Assembly (NCBI GenBank): GCA_029553165.1
Contig: JAKPCT010000087.1
Coordinates: 1 to 62,257, forward strand
DNA length: 62,257 nucleotides
DNA from: Bacillota bacterium
GTDB taxonomy: Bacteria; Bacillota; UBA4882; UBA8346
Reading direction: 5' to 3'
Shown here in pieces: positions 25,738 to 34,800 of the stretch. Made by a program: the position numbers and the translations under genes. The notes beneath the pieces are model-generated. The model was not told the DNA's origin. It worked only from the letters and a program-made list of their open reading frames with translations, and ran no database searches. Each line of letters begins with the position of its first letter. The first letter of the stretch is position 1.

Positions 25738-26427
25738 ATGAAACTTGTATATCAAGGAAAAACCAAAGACGTCTATGCCTTGGAGGACGGCAACTACTTA
25801 CTTAAATTCAAAGACGATGTAACCGGAGAAAACGGCGTTTTTGACCCGGGGGCCAATACGGTTGGATTATCAATTGCAGGCGCCGGTAAGGCCGGACTAA
25901 AACTGACCAAGTATTTCTTTGAGAAATTAAAAGAGCAACAAATTCCAACCCATTATATAGATTCCAACATTGATGAATCGACCATGACAGTCAAACCCGC
26001 ACAAGTATTTGGAAAAGGGATCGAAGTTATTTGCCGTTATCGGGCTGTCGGCAGTTTTATCCGGCGGTATGTAATGTACGCGCAAGAAGGACAACCCTTG
26101 GATGCTTTTGTTGAAGTCACTTTAAAAGATGATGCCCGTCAGGACCCGCCAATAACTGAAGATGCCTTAGATATGTTAGGAATATTGTCTAAAGCTGAAT
26201 ATCAGGTTTTAAAAGGTCTTACCCAAAAGATTGCTAAGATTGTCAAAGAGGAACTGGCGAAGAAGAGTATCGAGTTGTATGATATCAAGTTTGAGTTTGG
26301 AAGAATTGGTGCTGATAAGCAGATTGCGTTGATTGATGAAATCTCGGGAGGAAATATGCGCGCTTATAAGGATGGCAAGTATATTGAACCTTTAGAATTG
26401 GAACGACTAATATTAAATGAAGACTGA
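25738..26427 (+). CDS. purC: Phosphoribosylaminoimidazole-succinocarboxamide synthase
   Basis: SAICAR synthetase joins CAIR and aspartate with ATP in purine synthesis. The 229-residue length is near the usual size. Visible motifs are YQGKTKDVY at the N-terminus (ATP-binding strand), FKDDVTGENG, ICRYRAVGSF and DIKFEFGR. The second signature reads LIDEISGGNMRAY, where most family members have DEVSPDTCRFW, a variant I associate with a subset of Firmicutes. GAGGAG precedes the ATG. The gene stands alone, apart from any other pur gene in the window, and has its own terminator. Confidence 0.9.
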   Translation: MKLVYQGKTKDVYALEDGNYLLKFKDDVTGENGVFDPGANTVGLSIAGAGKAGLKLTKYFFEKLKEQQIPTHYIDSNIDESTMTVKPAQVFGKGIEVICRYRAVGSFIRRYVMYAQEGQPLDAFVEVTLKDDARQDPPITEDALDMLGILSKAEYQVLKGLTQKIAKIVKEELAKKSIELYDIKFEFGRIGADKQIALIDEISGGNMRAYKDGKYIEPLELERLILNED

Positions 26428-26440
26428 TTTTAAATCTTAA

Positions 26441-26466
26441 GGAGCTGCTGCAAACAGCTCCTTTTA
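26441..26466 (+). terminator. purC terminator
   Basis: GGAGCTG and CAGCTCC form a 7-bp stem around CTGCAAA followed by TTTTA, 13 bp after the purC stop. Confidence 0.8.
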
Positions 26467-26485
26467 TGTCCTTATTGGTTTGGAC

Positions 26486-27109
26486 TTATCTCAAACTCAA
26501 CTTACCTTCAAAGATCTCTTTCAGTGTTTGTAAATTTAAATATCCTAACCGTTTTGCATGTTCGTAAAATTCATCACGTTTTTTAACGTCTCCGATGTAG
26601 TGGTATGCTATAGCAAGATTAGCGGCAATCACAGGAGAATCTTTCCGTAATGTCCATGCCTTTTCTCCGTATTCCACCGCTTTAGCATCGTTGCCTTCTT
26701 TCAACTCAATAACTAACAAACTGGAAAATGCTTCGGGATTTTGGGGCGTAATCGCGATTGCTTTCAGATACCATTCCCGGGCTGCAGCAAAGTCACCGTC
26801 TTCACGGCATAAGACGCCCTTGCCAACGTAGGCATTGTCATAATTTGGATTGATAGCGATCGAACGGTCAAAGCATTCTTCCGCTTTTTTATAATTGTCC
26901 AATTTTAAATAAGCCCAACCTAATATGTTCCACCCTCTGTATGAGTCAGGGTTATCACTGACAAACTTATTAGCTTCTTCAACAACTATTTCATATTGTC
27001 CTTGATTATATTTCTTATCTAGCTCAATTAATTTTGCATTCTCCCGAAAAGAACAACCTGTAAGTAGTAGTACTCCTAATGTAACTAATAAAATAATTAA
27101 TTTTCTCAT
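26486..27109 (-). CDS. TPR-repeat lipoprotein, 207 aa
   Basis: GGAGGA lies seven bases before ATG 27109, so the longer frame from 27223 is not needed. The product begins with a lipoprotein signal (MRKLIILLVTLGVLLLTGC, lipobox LTGC with Cys19) and continues with tetratricopeptide repeats between about 25 and 185 (SYRGWNILGWAYLKLDNYKKA, PNYDNAYVGKGVLCREDGDF). It should be anchored on the outer face of the cytoplasmic membrane and bind partners through the TPRs. The function is not otherwise predictable. The 27177-27472 pseudogene ends 67 bp upstream of the start. Confidence 0.8.
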   Translation of the reverse strand: MRKLIILLVTLGVLLLTGCSFRENAKLIELDKKYNQGQYEIVVEEANKFVSDNPDSYRGWNILGWAYLKLDNYKKAEECFDRSIAINPNYDNAYVGKGVLCREDGDFAAAREWYLKAIAITPQNPEAFSSLLVIELKEGNDAKAVEYGEKAWTLRKDSPVIAANLAIAYHYIGDVKKRDEFYEHAKRLGYLNLQTLKEIFEGKLSLR

Positions 27110-27176
27110 TTTTAATTCCTCCAAAACTAAGTTAGCTAAAATTATTCTATTCGACTCATAATTAACAGTTCCTTTT

Positions 27177-27472
27177 TCAAATTGCACTTTTCTTAAAAAG
27201 ATAAGACTTCCAGCCATATTCAACGAAACTGGGGTCCAGATAACCTTCTTTAATAAATGTTAAATTGTATTGTTGACAAATTTCAGTGCGCCTTCATTAT
27301 TCAAGCGCATACTTTCATAGCCGGGGCCACAACCCAGATCTAGTACTCTGGGTCTGACGGGTAATAAATTAATAAATTCTTTGGTTGAAGGAAGTAAGAC
27401 ATCATTGTTGTACCATTCGTTAGCTGTTTCTTCGGCTACTAAGTCATAAAAGGTTTTAATATCATTTTCCAT
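27177..27472 (-). pseudogene. SAM-dependent methyltransferase, internally deleted
   Basis: The frame from ATG 27472 (AAAGG upstream) gives a class I methyltransferase start, with motif I VLDLGCGPGYES at about residue 43, but stops soon after at 27260. A second frame across the same point continues as ICQQYNLTFIKEGYLDPSFV and EYGWKSYLFKKSAI, ending at TGA 27177-27179, which looks like a methyltransferase C-terminus. The catalytic middle (about 120 residues) is missing, so a deletion fused the two ends out of frame. No functional enzyme can be made. Confidence 0.6.
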
Positions 27473-27500
27473 CTTTAAAATACCTTTCGGAAACAGTTTC

Positions 27501-27860
27501 TTACGAACCAATAATCTCTTTAATCATCTTTTTACTTAGTGAATTTAAGACCAATTCATATGACATATCCAGCATCTCTTTTAATACTTCATCCGGTACA
27601 CTACCATCGATATAGACCGAGTTCCAGTGGTCTTTGTTCATATAGTAACCGGGTACAATATCCGGGTACTGTCCCCGTAACATTGTTCCAAAAGAAGGTT
27701 CACACTTAACCGTTATTATTGGTTTATTATTTTGATCCCCACCGACCATTACGAACATTTTACCACCAATTAAATACCTGGTTACTTCCCATTCCGCCTT
27801 AAAATCTTTGGTGGCTCCTTTTTTGGAGAGACAATATTGATCAAGCCATTGATACCGCAC
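27501..27860 (-). CDS. MmcQ/YjbR family protein
   Basis: The 119-residue protein has the features of the MmcQ/YjbR (CyaY-like fold) family: the opening W-L-D-Q-Y-C-L-S-K, then FKAEWEVTRYLIGGKMFVMV, ITVKCEP, and YYMNKDHWNSVYIDGSVPDE. Members are small proteins annotated as DNA-binding, with no proven activity. The start is GTG 27860, seven bases after AGGAGG. It lies upstream of the methyltransferase remnant on the same strand. Confidence 0.85.
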   Translation of the reverse strand: MRYQWLDQYCLSKKGATKDFKAEWEVTRYLIGGKMFVMVGGDQNNKPIITVKCEPSFGTMLRGQYPDIVPGYYMNKDHWNSVYIDGSVPDEVLKEMLDMSYELVLNSLSKKMIKEIIGS

Positions 27861-28001
27861 ACCCCAACCTCCTGGAATATTAATTGATTACTTTAAAACA
27901 TTTTTAGACCATAATAAAAGAAAAATTTCCACAAGTTATATTTTGTCCCTTCACAATAATAAATAAATTATTTTTAGCCCCCTAATTTCTTTGGAAAAAA
28001 G

Positions 28002-28855
28002 TGTCTTAACACTGGTAAATTAAAAATAGGGGGCGACATTATTGAAAAGGCGAAAATTCACAGATGAGTTTAAACAACAGATAATTAGAGAAGCCAAAGA
28101 AACCCGTAATTGTGCGTTGGTGGCCAGAAACTATGATCTTTTACCCAGCCTGGTTGCTAAGTGGGTTCGGGAAGCCGATTATCCAATACCAAAAGGTATT
28201 CCCTTAACTAAAGAAACTAAAGAGATTGTTAAACAAAACCTTATGTTAAAAAAGCTTTTAGCAGAGAAAGAACTTGAGAATGCCATACTCCAAGACCTTT
28301 TAAAAAAAACGACCAAACGATAACCGCCAAGTTAGAAGTTGCTCATGATTGGATTTCTCAAGGATATAAAGTTTCTTGTGTATTGAAATGTATTGGTCTG
28401 GCCCCGGCAACATATTACTATCATCTGGCTTCACCACAAAAATCAGAAATTACTGGTGGCCGACCTTTGCCCGGTTATAGTTACGATAAAAGTGGTCAGA
28501 AAATATGTGACCAGCAAATTATCGAATGGATATACCGCTTAATTGACGGTGAAGGTTTTTCTTACGGGTATCGTAAACTCACTATCCTTTTAAAACGGAA
28601 CTACAATTTAGTAATAAATAAAAAGAAAGTATACCGACTGTGTAAACAGGAAGGACAACGAATCCCTTGTCGTACTCCAAATAAAAATGCTCATATTGAG
28701 TCGTTTCATAGCATTTTAGAAAATGACTGTTTGTCAAGGTACGAGTTTCAAACCTGTGCTGAAGCTTATGAGAAAGTATCAGATTATTTAAAATTCTATA
28801 ATTATGAAAATCAAAGAGATAAGACTATAGTTTCTAAAGTTTGGGGGTTAACCCG
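28002..28855 (+). mobile_element. Degenerate IS3-family insertion element
   Basis: The element contains an intact orfA and an internally deleted orfB. A plausible left end begins with TGTCTTAACAC at 28002. The right end near TTGGGGGTTAACCC (28841-28854) resembles the non-coding end that normally follows IS3-type orfB. I could not align convincing terminal repeats or a target duplication, so the borders are approximate. The element cannot transpose on its own. Confidence 0.6.
28042..28323 (+). CDS. IS3-family transposase OrfA (helix-turn-helix)
   Basis: The 93-residue product begins KRRKFTDEFKQQIIREAKET and has the helix-turn-helix of IS3 OrfA followed by a leucine-zipper-like helix (VKQNLMLKKLLAEKELENAI). 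The start is TTG 28042 behind AGGGGG. It ends just after a run of eight A at 28302-28309, the usual place where IS3 elements shift into orfB. It is full length, but its partner is broken. Confidence 0.85.
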   Translation: MKRRKFTDEFKQQIIREAKETRNCALVARNYDLLPSLVAKWVREADYPIPKGIPLTKETKEIVKQNLMLKKLLAEKELENAILQDLLKKTTKR

Positions 28856-28862
28856 AATTTAG
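28303..28862 (+). pseudogene. IS3-family transposase OrfB, core deleted
   Basis: Read in the -1 frame from the A8 run, the sequence gives the N-terminal HTH_21-like part of OrfB (ISQGYKVSCVLKCIGLAPAT to KKVYRLCKQEG), then jumps directly to NAHIESFHSILENDCLSRYE, which contains the last catalytic Glu. The first part of the integrase core with both catalytic Asp residues (about 90 residues) is gone. The C-terminus also runs into non-coding IS sequence (SKVWGLTRI). Two deletions are needed to explain it. Confidence 0.8.
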
Positions 28863-28995
28863 TAATTTCCAATATTAAATAAAAAGGTTCAAGTATAAAT
28901 TGTTTACAATAGTATGAAAGAATAATATAATTTAATTGTATGTAATTGAAGCAATAAGAATTTACGACCAATTATGATAATGGAGGAGTTTGGTA

Positions 28996-30267
28996 ATGGA
29001 AAGTAAGAAAAAATTACCAGTTTTATTTTTAACATTATTATTTATCTTAAGTTTAGTTGGGTGCGGAGATGGAAAATTATCAAGTAGTGATTCAGCAGAT
29101 GTAATATTGAAAAATATAAATAATACATATTATGAGGTAATATTAGACTACTCAGGAACTACCCCTAAAAACATTGGTATTCAATATGGTAATGTTATCA
29201 AAAAGACTGTTCCTGATTATGAACAATTGGTTGATTCTTACCTTAAAGAAATGGTTGATAAATTTTTTGATGGTAATATGAATTTTTTCTTTAATAGGGT
29301 TAAAGATATCAAGCAAAACCTCGCACAAAACTATATCGATGAGATCGATGGTCTTGCATCAGTATTATCAAGTACAAACGATAATATTCTTGGTGATGGG
29401 AAATTATCTGTTGATGAACTGTTTTTATTAAATTTATTACCTGATGTTGGGCGTGCTACTCAATGTTCGGCTGTGGCAGTATTTGGTAACCGTTCAGATA
29501 ATCAACAAACTAAAGTAGGTAGGATTTTAGATTGGGAGCAAGGATCAAATGATCAATTAGTTAAGATCCAAGCAGTTGTTACTTTTAAAAATGGCAATAA
29601 ATCAATTTGCACTATTGGATATTTAGGATTTATGGGTGTAATAACAGGTTTTAACGATGATCGAGTTTTTGCTGCAATTCTTGATTCTGGCGATAAAAGT
29701 ACATATGATTCTAAAGAGAAACGTTCCTATAGCTTTGACTTAAGGGAAGCATTAGAAACTAAAACAAATATTTATGATATTTCAGATTATATGAGAGCAT
29801 CTGATAAAAAATATGCTTATTCACATCTGATATTTTTAGCTAGTAGTACTACAGCTATTGTATTAGAGAATGATCTTTCGAAAAATCGAATAATTAGAAC
29901 TAATACCTCACTACTTAATAGCGGAATTCAATGGGGAGTCCAAAATGCAATTGCTTGTGTAAACTCATTTGTTTTAAATGGAAATACTGATAACCATACT
30001 GGTTCTAATAGTAATTCAAAAAGATGGAACGCCTTGCGAACTATGTTACTTTCACAGTATTATTTGAATATTACTCAATTAAAGAATATTATCACTTATA
30101 AAACTGGTTTAATGCCTGGCAAAACAGAAGATGGTGATCTATATAATGAAAGAACACAACAAATAATTATTTTTGAACCATATAAATATAATTTACAAGT
30201 GTTTTTCCGTCCTTTAAATGGATTACCAAGTGAACCCATTTTTACAACTGTTAATGTAGCATTTTAA
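28996..30267 (+). CDS. C45-like Ntn-hydrolase/acyltransferase lipoprotein
   Basis: The start is ATG 28996, nine bases after GGAGG. Residues 1-23 form a lipoprotein signal (LFILSLVGC, Cys23). After an acidic linker, the family landmarks are QCSAVAVFG with the candidate nucleophile Cys157, then VGRILDWE, IGYLGFMGVITGFND, and a late KRWNALRTMLLSQ. This matches the C45/acyl-CoA:6-APA acyltransferase-like group, amidases that mature by self-cleavage before Cys. About 155 residues would be removed on maturation. The gene stands alone after the IS remnant. The substrate is unknown. Confidence 0.72.
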   Translation: MESKKKLPVLFLTLLFILSLVGCGDGKLSSSDSADVILKNINNTYYEVILDYSGTTPKNIGIQYGNVIKKTVPDYEQLVDSYLKEMVDKFFDGNMNFFFNRVKDIKQNLAQNYIDEIDGLASVLSSTNDNILGDGKLSVDELFLLNLLPDVGRATQCSAVAVFGNRSDNQQTKVGRILDWEQGSNDQLVKIQAVVTFKNGNKSICTIGYLGFMGVITGFNDDRVFAAILDSGDKSTYDSKEKRSYSFDLREALETKTNIYDISDYMRASDKKYAYSHLIFLASSTTAIVLENDLSKNRIIRTNTSLLNSGIQWGVQNAIACVNSFVLNGNTDNHTGSNSNSKRWNALRTMLLSQYYLNITQLKNIITYKTGLMPGKTEDGDLYNERTQQIIIFEPYKYNLQVFFRPLNGLPSEPIFTTVNVAF

Positions 30268-30332
30268 ATGCTGACTATAATGATTTTAACAAAAAAAGGG
30301 CTGTCTTTTTTGAGCAGGAGAATATCGAGCAA

Positions 30333-31120
30333 TTAACGTGCCAATAACCTTTTTAAATCAGGATCACCGGTATAAATTTGATTGGCTGCATCTAAAAAAT
30401 GCTTGGCAAGATCAAAGTCGTGATTGCGTAGTGCATAAAATGCTTCTTCACGATAATCAAGATACTGGTCAAAATCATAATCACCATTTAAAAAATCATA
30501 ACTAAAATCAGGAGATTTGTTTTCAATCTTGCTGATAACAAAATTAATAAACTCTTCCGGAAAGGTTTTACAGAGTGATAAACGTTGTTCTTTCCATGAA
30601 AAATGTTCATCAAAGAGTTGCCAGATTTTATGTGGGAGTCTGAAGTTTGTCATTAAAAAGTTGAGTAGTTGGTGCTGGATCTCAAGCCGGAGGTCAATCT
30701 GACAGTAACTGTCATATTCCAGTAGCTCGCTCCAGACTCTCTCATTGATTCGAAGTGAAAAATTATTATAGATCGCTGTTACCTGCTCTATAAATTCTGC
30801 GATAAGCTCACTTTTTGATGTTGTTAATGAGATTTTTTGTTTGGCTCTTAATGGATCAAAACTGGGAATCTCAACAACAGATTGTGGCGGTTGTTTCTCG
30901 GTATCTATTGGGTCAGTGGTTGTATTCAAAACCGGAGCAACCACAACTTTTATTACTTTGGATTCGTTTAAAGTAAAGCTGCTTCATAGGCGCTCCGCAA
31001 CCGGTTAAATCCTTCAGGATCATCTTCAGGATGATGAATTCGTAATTTTAGAGCATAGGCTTTTTTGATTGTTTTAAGATCAACTGTAGGTTCGATTCCT
31101 AAAATATGCCAACAATTCAT
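30333..31120 (-). pseudogene. Partial, frameshifted copy of the J-domain/TPR gene
   Basis: The frame from ATG 31120 (MNCWHILGIEPTVDLKTIKK) matches the start of the 1211-residue J/TPR protein at 31895-35530 almost residue for residue. A 5-base duplication (CTTTA) near 30975-30985 stops it at ...YEAALL, after which the homology resumes in another frame (APVLNTTTDPIDTEKQ, then SLRINERVWSELLEYDSY). It ends at GDPDLKRLLAR with a stop where the parent continues into its TPR array. So the copy covers only the first 262 residues or so and is broken. It records a duplication of the locus. Confidence 0.85.
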
Positions 31121-31205
31121 AATCAACTCGTACCCTTTCTGTTTAAATTTACCGGTATTGTTTAGTCGTTGCAAACTACTAAACTATGTTGAGCTAGAAT
31201 AATAT

Positions 31206-31874
31206 TTATAACTCCAAATTGGTATTCCAATCGATTTTCACCCAGGGGCCATCTTGTTTGAGTAGAAAATTATCAAGCCACTTTACATGTTTGTGGGCGT
31301 TTACCTCAGTTAACTTGTTTTGCCATTCGATTCGGCCGATGATATATCCCAGACCATACTCATACCAACCAGGATAAGCAGTTTGGACATCTGACGCAAT
31401 TCTCTTCATCAGTTCCCATGCTTCATCATCAGTAATATATTTAAGCATGGCTCCTTTACGGCACAGCGAGATATAGCGACCATAATCCCAAGCGGCAATA
31501 CCGGCATCGGATAATTTCGAACCGTATAAGTTAACCAGTTGATAAAGATTGTAGAATGGACTGTCGGAGGGTAATTCGCGTAAAATTCGTTGTTGCTCTT
31601 GGTAAGAATATAATGCAAAAGATGAATTTAACCGCTGAAAATCCCCTCGATGTCCTTCTTTGATTAACCATTCTAATTTCTGAAACAATTGTTGTCTGTC
31701 ATTAATTCCCCAATCACGTCTTAATACATTCTTCCAATCAGCTATATGATAGTCATCCGGTTCGCAGCCGTATAAAGTATCATGACGGTCTCCGTTCCTT
31801 TCTGCCAGAAAGGCTCCCAGAGCCAGCAACCATAATTGTGTTTCGGTTAAATTTTCAGGATTGTAGTTGTTCAT
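31206..31874 (-). CDS. DUF1266 family protein
   Basis: From ATG 31874 the protein has 222 residues. The family signature is clear in the second half: GIAAWDYGRYISLCRKGAML, then YITDDEAWELMKRIA and GWYEYGLGYIIGRIEWQ. DUF1266 proteins have no known activity. In E. coli they are encoded beside djlB/djlC and hscC, and here too the gene follows a J-domain/TPR gene (21 bp gap) and an HscC gene, so a shared chaperone-related role is likely (inference). The longer frame from 31934 would overlap the TPR gene and has no better site. Confidence 0.82.
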   Translation of the reverse strand: MNNYNPENLTETQLWLLALGAFLAERNGDRHDTLYGCEPDDYHIADWKNVLRRDWGINDRQQLFQKLEWLIKEGHRGDFQRLNSSFALYSYQEQQRILRELPSDSPFYNLYQLVNLYGSKLSDAGIAAWDYGRYISLCRKGAMLKYITDDEAWELMKRIASDVQTAYPGWYEYGLGYIIGRIEWQNKLTEVNAHKHVKWLDNFLLKQDGPWVKIDWNTNLEL

Positions 31875-31894
31875 TAATAATTCACACCCTATTA

Positions 31895-34800
31895 TTACTT
31901 TTTTTGCTTCATTATTCTTGCTTTTTGATAGCATAATTGCGCTTCTTTATTCCGGTTTAGTTTCTCCAGCAATTCACCTTTATTTTCCCAATAGTCGGGA
32001 TCGTCAGGATTGATTTTTAAAGCTTCATCCAAACATTCAAGCGCAGCTTCGTACATCTCTAAAAAATAATATGCGACCCCTTTGTTACACCACGTAATAT
32101 CATGTTCCGGGTTAATCTTCAGCGCTTCATTTAAACAGTCAAAAGCGGCGTCAAAATCATTAAGGTTCACCAAACACTTGGCTTTGTTGTTAAGGTATCC
32201 TTCTACATCTTCATCTTGATCAGCATATTTAATTGCTTTATCAAAACAGTCTAATGCTTTTTGATAGTTTTCAAACCTGTTAAAGAGTTCACCTTGACAG
32301 TTCCATAGGACACTACAGTTTGGATGGATCTTCAATGCTTCATTTGAACAGTCCATTGCTTCTTTAATTCTGTCTAAGAGGAGTAAAAGTTTAATCTTAT
32401 AATTCCAAAATAAACTGGTGGTTGGTTCATAAAGGATCGCTTTATCATAACAACCAAGGGCTTCCTTATATTTTCCCATATTTTCCAAGCATTTTCCTTT
32501 GTTGGCCCAAGTCCATGAATCATGCGGAGCTATTTTTAATGCTCCGTTATAACAACTGAGTGCTGCTGAATAATCAGACAGGTCCTCCAATACAATTCCG
32601 GTTTTTCGCCACAATTCATTATCATTTGGAGCTAATTCCAATAGTTGACGGTAACATCTGAGTGATTCGGCTGAATTTAATTTTTCTAATAATTCGGCTT
32701 TGTCATACCAGTATGAAAGAGTATTAGCATTGCTCTTGATTGCCTGGTTATAACAACTCAATGCTTCTGAATATCTTTTTGAAGATTCAAGAATTGCCCC
32801 TTTTCGGTTCCATGCTTCGGCAAGAACTTTAGCAACAAAGCTTTCTTCATAGGAAGAGATACTGTCAATAAATCGAGTAATCAATTCTAAAGCTTGTTCA
32901 TCCCGTTCGTTTTCTCTAAGCAACCATTCATGTTTAAAGGTATTGTGGCAGATTTGATACAAGGTGATTTGGTGCTCAGCAAAGTTTATTGTTTGGTTCT
33001 TAATCTCATTTAAGATCAGGTAATACTTGGGTAAAGCCAAATCAAACTCTCCCATCTCCATCAGGATGTCAATCCAGTTGAGGAGACCTCTTAAATCACC
33101 GGTATTAGTGCTTAAAACAGCAAAATTGGTAAAACCATTTAAATAGTTGTCAAGTGTAGACCGGAAAAATTTCAGTGAAGTTTCATCGTTAGCAATCTGC
33201 TCTGTATTTAAAAAATTATAGTTTGCTTTCAAATTTGCTACTAACAGTTGATAGCGTTGTTGATAGTTGATAGTATCAGATCGTTGCTGGCCGGTTAAAA
33301 CCTTGGCCTGACCCAGCAAATAATTGCTGAAATCGCTTTTTAATACTTGACTGTAATCCTTAATTGCCAGATGATAGTCTTCAATAACGCGTTGCGCGGC
33401 ATTTTCATCATCAAGTTGCATAAAAGCGACTGCAACCATGGTTTGGACCAGCTCATCATAGGGCGTTAAATTAACTAATTGGTTGAGAAACTTAATACTT
33501 TCCGGCGATAATCCCTGTTGATTAATGCTATAAAAAGCGGTCTTTGCTAATAAATAATTATCGGGAATCAACTCGGAACCATTACAATATTCAAGGCTTG
33601 CTTGATCAGGCATCTCCAGCAGTTGATAAATATACCCTTTTAAAAAGTAGCCCACTACGGAATCAGGTTCCTGCTCAATGTAGGAATTGATATTTTCCAA
33701 AGCGGCTTCAAAGTTATTAATTTGGATATAAGCAAAAGCTTTAAAGAAATAGGTTTCAACTTGAGCATTATCATAATCCCAGGCTTCCGAAAAACATTCG
33801 ATGGCTTGTTCATATTCTTCCAGATTCAAGTGGCAAAATGCCAATCGAAACCTAGCTTGTGCAAAAGTTTTACTATGGTCAACTACAATTTGATGATCGG
33901 CTTTGGCTTCCTGATAATAGCCTGAATAAAAATAGGCCAGTCCCCGCGTTGAATAATAGAGCCAGTTATCATCCTTAAGAGCAATTGCTCTGGTAGCATA
34001 ATCAATGCATTGAGGTAATAAGTCAATTCGGCGGTATGATTCTGCCAAACTATATAATAATTCCGGATTGTAGGCATTGATCTTTAGAGCTGCTAAAAAG
34101 TCTTCAATTGCTTCATGGTAACGGCCATTTTGATTTAAGATATTACCACGTTCAACTAAGATTTGATAACCATTACCTCCCTCTTGGTGCGAACGTTCCA
34201 GCGCTTGATTGGTCCATTCAAGTCCTTCGTCAACTTTACCAAGTTGACAGAGTACCTGACCGATTAGTAAGAGGGTTGCCGAATCTAAGTCAGGTCTGTT
34301 TTGAATTACTTTGATCTCTTCATAACAGTCCTGATATTCTCTCAATTCATAAAGTAAACTGGCAATTTCATAGCGTAATTTGGTGTTGTTGGGATTGATT
34401 GACAAGTCCTGCCGGTATTGAGCGACCAGTTGATAATTGATGCCGGCAATCTGAAACAGGGCATCAACATCATAAGGATATGCTTCAAAGATCTGCTCGT
34501 AAAGTGTTTTTGCTTCAAGCAGGATGCCTAATTTACTGTAACAGTTTGCCAGGCCGCTCAATATTCTGGGATCATCAGGCAGCTGGGTTAACAACCACTG
34601 ATAATCGTTGATTGCTGTTTTATAATTGCCTGATTTTTGTAACAATAAGGCACGGTTGAGATGAGCGTCAAGATCCTGATCGTTGATTGTCAATATCTGA
34701 TTATACTCTGCCAATGCCGCATCAATTTGGTTGGTTAGACAATAGTAACGTGCCAATAACCTTCTTAAATCCGGATCACCGGCATAAATTTGATTGGCTG

